DNA of 9,147 nucleotides from Candidatus Sulfotelmatobacter sp. (GTDB taxonomy: Bacteria > Acidobacteriota > Terriglobia > Terriglobales > Acidobacteriaceae), in the NCBI GenBank assembly GCA_030049565.1, contig JASIKQ010000313.1, forward strand, positions 1-9,147. The letters run 5' to 3'. Numbering within the stretch: position 1 is the first letter of the stretch; every line of letters starts with the position of its first letter. Positions 1 through 4,960 of this stretch are shown in pieces. The notes under the pieces were generated by a model, which saw nothing but the letters and a program-made list of their open reading frames with translations, was not told the DNA's origin and made no database searches. The position numbers and the translations under genes are program-made.

Positions 1-36
1 GCCACAGCGTTCGCAATACTTCAGTTCCAGATGCAT
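1..36 (-). CDS. 5' end of a zinc-ribbon-type hypothetical protein (runs off the window)
   Basis: Only the first 12 codons are visible, reading leftward out of the window: MHLELKYCERCG. The CERCG motif looks like the first half of a zinc-binding Cys pair, and short proteins beginning this way are, from memory, common hypothetical proteins in Acidobacteriota. An in-frame ATG at 63 would add nine residues, but a perfect Shine-Dalgarno AGGAGGT (49-55 on the complement) lies downstream of that ATG and 12 nt before the ATG at 36, so 36 is preferred. The gene is cut by the window edge, so its function cannot be judged. It shares its strand with the 563-862 gene but is separated from it by a strong terminator. 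Confidence 0.55.
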   Translation of the reverse strand, partial: MHLELKYCERCG

Positions 37-170
37 TTCCTCGACAGAACCTCCTGTACTCATCTCGATTGCCCTTCTGAGCCCGCCGGGCCCGGTTTTG
101 GTGTTGTGGTTGGGTTTGAGCCACCCGCGCCCTTCGGTCGCTAGCGCTCTCTCAGGGCGGGCTTCATGAG

Positions 171-231
171 GTGGCGCGGCTGGCCCAGATTCCTCGCTTG
201 GCAAAAAGCGGCTCGCTCGGAATGACAATTC
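171..231. repeat. Truncated copy of interspersed hairpin repeat (copy A)
   Basis: These 61 bp match 416-476 without gaps at 56 of 61 positions, including the shared GCCCAGATTCCTCGCTT core and the GGAATGACAATTC end. The copy lacks the left half and both terminal inverted repeats seen in the 349-492 copy, so it is a fragment. Translated, it gives the 'RHSE/GMTI'-style pseudo-peptides often mis-annotated as small proteins. Confidence 0.8.
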
Positions 232-260
232 AGTTTCGGCGCGCATGCGGCGGCCAAAAC

Positions 261-314
261 AAAAAGCCCTGCGCCAGTGAGCGGCAAATCTCACTGGACA
301 CAGGGCTCGTTTTT
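261..314 (-). terminator. Strong intrinsic terminator, possibly bidirectional
   Basis: Two nested perfect stems are visible: AGCCCTG (265-271) with CAGGGCT (301-307), and CCAGTGAG (274-281) with CTCACTGG (290-297). On the minus strand the stem runs directly into TTTTT and then GTTTT, a classic rho-independent signal. On the plus strand a weaker run (CG then TTTTT) follows. The minus-strand gene stopping at 563 is the natural client. Without the 144-bp MITE and its 8-bp duplication, that stop codon would lie roughly 100 nt from the hairpin. A structured small RNA is a less likely alternative. Confidence 0.75.
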
Positions 315-348
315 CTTACGATGACCTGCTTGGGCTATTTAGTTTTTG

Positions 349-492
349 GGTAGTGGGTCAGTTGGTAAGGAAGCGAGCCAAACGCGCCATTTTTATGGCG
401 CAGAAAGCTCGCCACCTGGCGCGGCTCGCCCAGATTCCTCGCTTCGCAAAAGGCAGCTCGCTCGGAATGACAATTCGTACTGACCCACCACC
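349..492. mobile_element. MITE-like element, 144 bp, with TIRs and degenerate 8-bp TSD
   Basis: Terminal inverted repeats are GGTAGTGGGTCAGT (349-362) and the complement of 479-492, matching at 13 of 14 positions. The adjoining flanks AGTTTTTG (341-348) and AGTTTTCA (493-500) agree at 6 of 8 positions, as expected for an aged 8-bp target duplication. The interior is one large fold: GCGAGCC (373-379) pairs with GGCTCGC (423-429), enclosing GCGCCAT-TTTT-ATGGCGC (384-401) and CGCCA-CC-TGGCG (410-421). It encodes no credible protein. Residues 358-434 match the right edge of the window at 65 of 77 positions without gaps, so this is a dispersed family. It must be mobilised in trans; the TIR sequence does not match the IS at 872-2450. 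Confidence 0.7.
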
Positions 493-562
493 AGTTTTCA
501 ACTACACAGGTTGCGGTTCGACCCTGAGGCCGGCTCAAGGCGGACATATTTTCCCCCGGCGC

Positions 563-862
563 TTACGGATCTGAGGCCGCACACCGATCCATCCCCGAGT
601 CACGGTGGCGAAAGAAACCCTCCTCGTAACCGGATTTCAACACGCGGCCATTCTGCACGACCACGCTGATGCGCCCGCTGAACTTGACCGATTTCACCAG
701 ACGCTCCATCGCGGTCGAGAGCACCTCGGCTCCGCGAACCTTGCGGCGGAATTCCACGAAATCTTTTTCGTCGTCGCGGTTTTCTGCGAGCGATCCTGCT
801 GCTGACGGAAGGGAAAAACTTCGGTTATACATTGGCGCGATGGTATAGCTGAGAATTTCCAT
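563..862 (-). CDS. Short hypothetical protein, possibly YezD/DUF2292-like, with an IS just upstream
   Basis: The frame encodes 99 aa from ATG 862 and has the GC-rich third positions expected of a real gene here. Near residues 60-85 a stretch containing FSGRISVVVQNGRVLKSG resembles the beta-hairpin 'GSV..V.QDG+VV' of YezD/DUF2292 proteins; the match is weak and by memory only. The rest is unrecognised. No Shine-Dalgarno is visible, and a TTG at 868 is an alternative start. An IS1595-family element ends 2 bp upstream of the ATG once its target duplication is counted. With the IS removed, the frame stays open upstream to an ATG at 2500-2498, which would add 17 residues. The IS therefore either clipped the N-terminus or cut the gene from its promoter, and expression now is doubtful. 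Confidence 0.6.
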   Translation of the reverse strand: MEILSYTIAPMYNRSFSLPSAAGSLAENRDDEKDFVEFRRKVRGAEVLSTAMERLVKSVKFSGRISVVVQNGRVLKSGYEEGFFRHRDSGMDRCAASDP

Positions 863-871
863 GGTCAAGGT

Positions 872-898
872 CGAGATTATGTACTTGACTCAAATACG
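872..898. repeat. IS left terminal inverted repeat
   Basis: These 27 bp pair with the complement of 2424-2450, with mismatches at positions 10, 23 and 26. The inner part is the near-palindrome ACTTGACTCAAAT. The left copy of the 8-bp target duplication abuts it at 864-871. Confidence 0.88.
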
Positions 899-922
899 TG
901 ATACACTTCTGCGTCACGGAAT

Positions 923-1225
923 ATGTGGCTGGAGGTGTGCGGCGTGGTCAGGGCGAAATTGCTACTTTTGCGTTGGGTTATCAGAGTGCGTGAAAGGATT
1001 GAAGCGCTGTGGGCCAGCCATCGGGGAGGTATGTGGCTCTGCTTTATTGGTTATATTGCCGCAGCCGCACTGCTTTGGTGGATTCCGTCACCTGGCATTG
1101 GGGTTGCCGTTATGGGCATTGCGGCGGCACTTATGACGGCTCGGAAGGAACCATCCGCATGGGAAAAAGCCGCGTGGACAGACACGGTTGCGTGGCCTCA
1201 TCACGACTCTAAAGCGATCTCCTAA
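923..1225 (+). CDS. Small membrane protein, probable IS passenger gene
   Basis: A 100-aa frame lies between the left IR and the transposase and is transcribed away from the left end. After a basic N-terminal half (about residues 10-35), two hydrophobic segments follow: MWLCFIGYIAAAALLWW (about 37-53) and the PGIGVAVMGIAAALM stretch (about 56-71). Next come a basic turn and the motif EPSAWEKAAW (about 76-85). This layout, two helices then 'E..AWEKAAW', resembles small membrane proteins of unknown function I recall from acidobacterial mobile DNA. The last 15 residues look degraded: family members as I recall them continue hydrophobic. The C-terminus may therefore be frameshifted. The Shine-Dalgarno is weak and the exact start uncertain. 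No function is assigned. Confidence 0.5.
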   Translation: MWLEVCGVVRAKLLLLRWVIRVRERIEALWASHRGGMWLCFIGYIAAAALLWWIPSPGIGVAVMGIAAALMTARKEPSAWEKAAWTDTVAWPHHDSKAIS

Positions 1226-1311
1226 TTTTAACGAAGGATGCTGCGATGCAGATTTTTACCCGATAGCGGACTACTTGGATACTCTTGTAAGGCGCGCCAC
1301 TGACTGAGATC

Positions 1312-2238
1312 TTATGCGGCTGTTAGCTCTTTGTATTCAAGGGCTTCCGATTTCAGCATTTGAGTGAGCGTATCGCGAAACAGATACGGATTCTTTCGGT
1401 TGTTGAATCGGAACGTCATCTCTTGCAAATAAGCTTGCAGGTGTTTTGCTGAGACTTTATGCCATGCACCAACAATCCCGCGCTTGAATAAACTGAACGC
1501 AGATTCGATTCCGTTTGTGGTAATGCAGAATCCGCCTTCGTAACGGACGTACTCACCGGCGCTATGGTTGACGCTTTCATGTTTCGCGTTCTGGAACTGG
1601 GTCAAATTGAAATTGTAGAGCTTCGATTCATCCGTCATGATGACATCGACCGTTTTGTCGACATTCCGCGCGATGATGTCGTAAACGGTATTCTGGTTGA
1701 CCTGATCGGCCTTGATGAAATGAAGGTGTCCACTGCGCTCACGAATGCCGATCACAGGGGTTTTATTGATAAGCTTGTCCCGATGCCCACGGCCACGACG
1801 CTTTCCACCGACATAGGTTTCGTCAATCTCAACCGCACCAGTCATCTTGTGGCCCGCTTCGTACATAGCGGCGCGGATTCGGTGACAGAGATACCATGCG
1901 GTCTTATAGGAACCCTTGTGCTCTCCCCAGAGCATTCGCTTAATCTGATTCGCGGAGATGCCTTTGCGCGATTCGGTCATCAGGTACGTAACCAGAAACC
2001 ATTTCGTGAGCGGGAGATGTGAATCATGGAAGATTGTGCCGACTGTGACGGAGAATTGATATTTGCATGAATTACAGACGTACACTTTGCGCTCGCTCAC
2101 TGGCGATACGTTGTCGCTGTTGCATTCCAAGCAGCGCACGCCGTCGGGCCAGCGTAAATGTTTCAGGGCTTCGCGACAGCGTTCGTCTGTATTGAACTGA
2201 TCGACCAAAGTCATTAGATTGACAGGAGCGGAGGTCAT
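1312..2238 (-). CDS. IS1595-family transposase (zinc ribbon plus ISXO2-like DDE domain)
   Basis: The protein is 308 aa from ATG 2238; a TTG at 2256 would add six residues and overlap the mini-ORF at 2250. The N-terminal zinc ribbon has CLEC and CNSC pairs (Cys 36, 39, 55, 58). The catalytic core shows VEIDETYVGGK (Asp 139), IMTDES (Asp 203) and TNGIESAFSLFKRG (Glu 245 as likely third acid), with the conserved HES..H...EYV segment between them. These are hallmarks of ISXO2-like transposases, which cut and paste the element at its inverted repeats. The length is normal and no frame break is seen, so it should be active. The start lacks a clear Shine-Dalgarno, which would fit low expression. Confidence 0.93.
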   Translation of the reverse strand: MTSAPVNLMTLVDQFNTDERCREALKHLRWPDGVRCLECNSDNVSPVSERKVYVCNSCKYQFSVTVGTIFHDSHLPLTKWFLVTYLMTESRKGISANQIKRMLWGEHKGSYKTAWYLCHRIRAAMYEAGHKMTGAVEIDETYVGGKRRGRGHRDKLINKTPVIGIRERSGHLHFIKADQVNQNTVYDIIARNVDKTVDVIMTDESKLYNFNLTQFQNAKHESVNHSAGEYVRYEGGFCITTNGIESAFSLFKRGIVGAWHKVSAKHLQAYLQEMTFRFNNRKNPYLFRDTLTQMLKSEALEYKELTAA

Positions 2239-2249
2239 AGGGTCACCGT

Positions 2250-2396
2250 ATGGCAAAGAGGTTCAAGAAACATCCGGCAAAAATGACGGGAAGGGAATTA
2301 GCTGAAGCTGTGTTCCATCCCAAAGTTCTGAAAGAAGCGCATGAGCACATCCGAAAGGTGAATCGCTCCAGAAAGCGCGTCAAGTTTGGGAAGTAG
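2250..2396 (+). CDS. 48-aa basic mini-ORF of the IS, head-to-head with the transposase
   Basis: The frame runs ATG 2250 to TAG 2396. It begins MAKRFKKHPAKMTGRELAEA and contains VFHPKVLKEAHEHIRK, ending in a Lys/Arg-rich tail. Mini-proteins of the form 'K...HPA.MT...A...LFHPKVV+' beside IS1595-type transposases are something I recall from several phyla, which supports coding. A GGAGGT at 2230-2235 lies 14 nt upstream, and AGGG at 2239-2242 is closer. Its 5' end is only 11 nt from the transposase ATG on the other strand, so each promoter must lie within the other gene. The basic composition suggests nucleic-acid binding, perhaps control of transposition; this is unproven. Confidence 0.6.
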   Translation: MAKRFKKHPAKMTGRELAEAVFHPKVLKEAHEHIRKVNRSRKRVKFGK

Positions 2397-2423
2397 CTCA
2401 CATGAACAAATGTAGCAGGGAAT

Positions 2424-2450
2424 CATACTTGAGTCAAGTAGATAATCTCG
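2424..2450. repeat. IS right terminal inverted repeat
   Basis: The complement of this segment matches the left end at 24 of 27 positions. It contains the perfect 13-bp palindrome ACTTGAGTCAAGT (2427-2439). The right copy of the target duplication, GTCAAGGT, follows at 2451-2458. Confidence 0.88.
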
Positions 2451-2493
2451 GTCAAGGTCGATATACCAATGCGGCTGTGGAAAACTCTTCGAA

Positions 2494-2522
2494 TTAGCAT
2501 ATTGCTATAAGCTTGATATACT
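2494..2522 (+). promoter_or_regulatory. Candidate sigma70-type promoter of the XRE-S24 regulator (leaderless)
   Basis: A -35-like TTAGCA (2494-2499) is followed after exactly 17 bp by a -10-like TATACT (2517-2522). Transcription would start about 7 nt later, at or beside the ATG at 2530, giving a leaderless or nearly leaderless mRNA. This fits the absence of a Shine-Dalgarno. The short inverted repeat TAGCA-TAT-TGCTA (2495-2507) overlaps the -35 and could be an operator. Confidence 0.45.
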
Positions 2523-2529
2523 TACGGCG

Positions 2530-3252
2530 ATGAAATTTCGGGCGCTGCAAGAGAACCTGCGCAACACGTTGCGGGAAAGAATTCACGCCGGCGATTTGAC
2601 AGGGTTGCGTCTTTCCCAGGAAACCGGGTTTAAACAGGCCCACATCTCGAACTTCCTCAATCGCAAGCGTGGCCTGAGCGTTGCGGGCATGGACAAGGTG
2701 CTCAGCGTACAAAATCTTTCCGTGCTCGACTTGCTGGATCCGGCCGAAGTCAATAAACGCGCGACCATCCTTCCGCCCAGCGAGGATGAGTTTGAAAATG
2801 TGCTGGGGGTGGAGTTGAATGTGGCCGCGACGCATCAGCTGATCACCAGCATGGAGGTGAAGGAAATTCTCAAGTTCAAGAAGAGTTTCCTGAAGAAGCT
2901 GAGGGCGGAAACGGAACCGGAAGGGGCGCGCGACAAATGGGAGCGATTTGTGGCCATCCGGGCCGACGGCAGCGACGGTATGAGCATGTATCCGCGGCTG
3001 CTGCCCGGGGCAACGCTGCTGCTGGACCGTCACTACAACTCACTGAAGCCGTACCGCAAAGGGGAGATGAACATGTATGCCGTGCTCAAGGGCGACACGT
3101 GCACGGTGAAATACGTGGAAACGGCACACAGAAATTTGATTCTGCGGCCGCAGAACCAAGCCTATCCCATCGAAATCATTACCATCGACGAATGGAAGAT
3201 GGCTGAAGATTACATTATCGGCCGGGTTTGCTATGTAGGGATTGAAACCTAG
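2530..3252 (+). CDS. XRE-family repressor with S24 (LexA/cI-like) peptidase domain
   Basis: This 240-aa protein has an N-terminal helix-turn-helix (about residues 22-55: LSQETGFKQAHISNFLNRKR, then GLS) and a C-terminal S24 domain. The S24 serine lies in GMSMYP (Ser 152) and the general-base lysine in CTVKYVE (Lys 194), as in LexA, UmuD and cI. The N-terminus MKFRALQENLR and the C-terminus GRVCYVGIET match a family I recall as widespread in Acidobacteriota, so it is probably a chromosomal regulator and not prophage debris. No clear Ala-Gly or Cys-Gly cleavage pair is visible in the linker; EGA near 131-133 is the nearest candidate. Self-cleavage is therefore uncertain. It was divergent from the 563-862 gene before the IS inserted, and that gene is the natural candidate target. 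The 3' end converges on the secreted-protein gene with a 6-bp gap and no terminator. Confidence 0.85.
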   Translation: MKFRALQENLRNTLRERIHAGDLTGLRLSQETGFKQAHISNFLNRKRGLSVAGMDKVLSVQNLSVLDLLDPAEVNKRATILPPSEDEFENVLGVELNVAATHQLITSMEVKEILKFKKSFLKKLRAETEPEGARDKWERFVAIRADGSDGMSMYPRLLPGATLLLDRHYNSLKPYRKGEMNMYAVLKGDTCTVKYVETAHRNLILRPQNQAYPIEIITIDEWKMAEDYIIGRVCYVGIET

Positions 3253-3258
3253 TTCCGG

Positions 3259-4809
3259 CTAAGTTTCTCCCAGACTGTCGAAGAGCTTCCACAGCTTGTC
3301 GGCAGTGGGGCGGTAGATGATGTAGCCGCTGCCGGCATCGGTGGTTTGCTTGAAGAGTAAGTCGCCGCGCCCCTTGCCATCGGCGTCGACCACATCAATC
3401 AATTCCAGCCGGGGGGTGACGTCGAGATGAAATTTATCCGTCACCCCGAGGTAGAGCTTGCGCAGCTCACCGTAGATGTCGGTAGTGGCCACGAGCGTAA
3501 TGCTGTAGGAGATGGGCGGCGTTGAAGCGCCGGGCGCCGGCGGCATGTGAGCGTCGGCGGTGAGAACCATCACCGGTTGATTGTTCAACCAGACATCGAA
3601 GCCCTGAAATTGTGTGTTCTCGAAAACCGGCTGCGGGGGCTTGGCCGCAGACTTGCGTGAGGAGGCTTTTGCGGACGCGGGCTTGGCGGGAGCCGGCTTG
3701 GGGGCGATGAGATTCCTGGCCTCGGCAGCCACGTAAGCGTTGACCTCTTTTGCCGCCAGGGCCAGCATCTGAGTTCGCCGTTCGTCTTCTTCGCCAGGCT
3801 TCCAGAAGAATTTGTAGGATCGCGGATCGGGCCCGCCGTCATCGGAAATGGCCGCTGCGTAGTGGTAGGAGATAGCCTGGGCCGCGAGCGCCGTGGTTTT
3901 GGAATCAAGTGTTACGGCCTTGAGACCTTCCTCGTCTTCTTGCTCGCCGGGTGGAACTTGCTCGGTGGGCTTGCCACGGCGGAGCGTAGGACGATAGTAG
4001 TTCGGCGAGCCCTGGCTTTGCGCCTGCTGCGATGAAGCGGAGGGCTGAGCTTGCGACGGTTGAGTGGCGCTGGATTTCTCGGTTGACGGGGCTTGCGATG
4101 CCGGCGCCGGCTTGTCGGGAGCAGTTCCCGCGCCTGATTTTTCTGGCGAACTTGCGGCTGGGGGAGGGGTGCTGGCGGATTTATCGGAAGATGCCGCAGG
4201 GGGATTGGCAGCGGTTTTGCCGGATGATCCAGCTCCCGCATTGGAGGGCGCGGGCGTGGAAGCTGCGGGTGACGCGGCGCTTCCGCGCGTCAAGCGCGGG
4301 GGCTCGTCGCTGCCGATGTTATCGATGCCAACTGGCTTGTCTTCTGCCTTGCGAAAGTTCGTGGCCGCCTGAGTGCCATTGGCAAGGTACGATCCAGTGC
4401 CCAGCCAGGGATGCGGATTTGCCGGCGACTTGCTGTGCAGCGCCTGGCTTACGGTGAACAAACCCTGCGAGCTGCCGGTCTGCTCCACTTCATAGACGGT
4501 GCCCGATTCGAGCGCCATGGGCACGGGATCGGCTTTATACTCGCTGGCATCGTAAAATTTGCCGTCGACCAAGATGGCGACCGGGATCAACGCGGTCTTG
4601 CCATTGCTGTTGGTTTCGAGGAGCGCGACCGCACGCGGGCCCTTTACTTTTTTGGGCTTCGGGGGTGCGGGAGGCTTCTCTTCGGTTGGCTCCTCGGGCC
4701 GCCTGAGCTGCGGCCGCTGGGCAGCGGCTTGCGGCGCGCTCATTGCGCAGAGCAGTAGAAGGCCGGTGACGAGAGGCCCCAATCTGCGATATAAAAATCC
4801 TCGGTACAT
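3259..4809 (-). CDS. Secreted Ser/Pro/Ala-rich protein of unknown function
   Basis: The protein is 516 aa starting at ATG 4809, chosen because an ideal signal peptide follows: YRRLG, then a Leu-rich core, then SAPQAAA before Gln 31. A longer open frame upstream is only the 15-bp tandem array read through. After a Pro/Lys-rich segment (about 32-58), a small globular part spans about 59-165 (AVALLETNSNGKTALIPVAI, then VDGKFYDAS). A disordered Ala/Ser/Pro/Lys linker follows (about 177-268). A mostly alpha part (about 295-370) precedes a second Ala/Lys/Pro linker and a C-terminal beta-type domain (about 400-516). The last contains DADGKGRGDLLF (475-486), a lone calcium-loop or FG-GAP-like motif. 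A cell-envelope or exported role is likely, but nothing identifies a reaction. It is divergent from bcp across the repeat-bearing region. Confidence 0.8.
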   Translation of the reverse strand: MYRGFLYRRLGPLVTGLLLLCAMSAPQAAAQRPQLRRPEEPTEEKPPAPPKPKKVKGPRAVALLETNSNGKTALIPVAILVDGKFYDASEYKADPVPMALESGTVYEVEQTGSSQGLFTVSQALHSKSPANPHPWLGTGSYLANGTQAATNFRKAEDKPVGIDNIGSDEPPRLTRGSAASPAASTPAPSNAGAGSSGKTAANPPAASSDKSASTPPPAASSPEKSGAGTAPDKPAPASQAPSTEKSSATQPSQAQPSASSQQAQSQGSPNYYRPTLRRGKPTEQVPPGEQEDEEGLKAVTLDSKTTALAAQAISYHYAAAISDDGGPDPRSYKFFWKPGEEDERRTQMLALAAKEVNAYVAAEARNLIAPKPAPAKPASAKASSRKSAAKPPQPVFENTQFQGFDVWLNNQPVMVLTADAHMPPAPGASTPPISYSITLVATTDIYGELRKLYLGVTDKFHLDVTPRLELIDVVDADGKGRGDLLFKQTTDAGSGYIIYRPTADKLWKLFDSLGET

Positions 4810-4813
4810 ATTT

Positions 4814-4900
4814 AATGTGGATCCGTTTAATGTGGATCCGTTTAATCTGGATCCGTTCACTTTGGATCCATTCGATTTGGATTCGCTCGATTCGGATCCG
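4814..4900. repeat. 15-bp tandem repeat array (about 5.7 units) in a divergent promoter region
   Basis: The unit resembles GTGGATCCGTTTAAT. The GGATCC core recurs with exact 15-bp phase at 4819, 4834, 4849, 4864, 4879 (as GGATTC) and 4894. Units diverge progressively from left to right. As 15 is a multiple of three, the array is open on both strands, giving NGSTL-type pentads on the minus strand and FNVDP-type pentads on the plus strand. It begins 5 bp upstream of the secreted-protein ATG and fills more than half of the gap to bcp. A change in copy number would alter promoter spacing for either gene. Confidence 0.9.
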
Positions 4901-4927
4901 CAGCCGATGCGGCTGCAGTGCCGCATC
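4900..4927 (+). promoter_or_regulatory. Two mutually exclusive hairpins upstream of bcp
   Basis: GCAGCC (4900-4905) can pair with GGCTGC (4911-4916). Alternatively GATGCGGC (4906-4913) pairs perfectly with GCCGCATC (4920-4927) around a TGCAGT loop. The two stems share 4911-4913, so only one can form at a time. As RNA this could be a switch in the bcp leader; as DNA, the 22-bp inverted repeat could be an operator. No U-run follows directly, so it is not a plain terminator. The bcp start codon is 33 nt downstream. Confidence 0.45.
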
Positions 4928-4960
4928 CTAACCTTTAGTTTTTCGGAAAGCGAGGCATTC

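Larger units (their letters stand above)
64..562. other. Gene-free stretch filled with repeats and hairpins
   Basis: About 500 bp with no credible gene. From left to right it contains a long-range inverted repeat (AGCCCGCC at 80-87 with GGCGGGCT at 156-163, and a CGCTAGCG palindrome at 139-146 between the arms), a truncated repeat copy (171-231), an intrinsic terminator (261-314) and a MITE-like element (349-492). Short open frames here are repeat-derived: their peptides mirror hairpin arms and recur at the right edge of the window. In 493-562 I see nothing recognisable. Confidence 0.7.
872..2450 (-). mobile_element. Complete IS1595-family insertion sequence (ISXO2-like transposase), 1579 bp
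   Basis: The ends are imperfect inverted repeats, 872-898 and 2424-2450, matching at 24 of 27 positions and both starting CGAGATTAT. They are flanked by perfect 8-bp direct repeats GTCAAGGT (864-871 and 2451-2458). An 8-bp target duplication is characteristic of the IS1595 family, and the transposase inside confirms the assignment. Each end also carries a palindrome around TTGASTCAA. Contents: a plus-strand membrane-protein ORF (923-1225), the minus-strand transposase (1312-2238) and a plus-strand basic mini-ORF (2250-2396). The intact transposase and perfect TSD suggest a fairly recent insertion. It landed between two divergent genes. IS1595 elements carrying passenger genes are known. Confidence 0.92.

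Noticed and set aside
335..547. Minus-strand ORF giving a CHSER-type peptide
   Set aside because: It is the repeat element read as protein. The same pseudo-peptide pattern recurs at the right edge of the window.
1564..2022. 152-codon plus-strand ORF inside the transposase
   Set aside because: It is exactly antisense to the conserved zinc-ribbon and DDE coding sequence and shows no recognisable domain; it is a shadow frame.
872..2450. Outward promoters formed by IS ends (TTGAGT with CATAAT or GATAAT)
   Set aside because: The spacing between the hexamers is only 6 bp, and no -35 match occurs 16-18 bp before the -10-like hexamers.
4814..4900. CRISPR array
   Set aside because: Units are 15 bp, contiguous and without spacers, and no cas gene is present.
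4559..4960. Long N-terminal extension of bcp on the plus strand
   Set aside because: The extension is antisense to the secreted protein and runs through the tandem repeats. The normal BCP N-terminus and a Shine-Dalgarno are at 4961.
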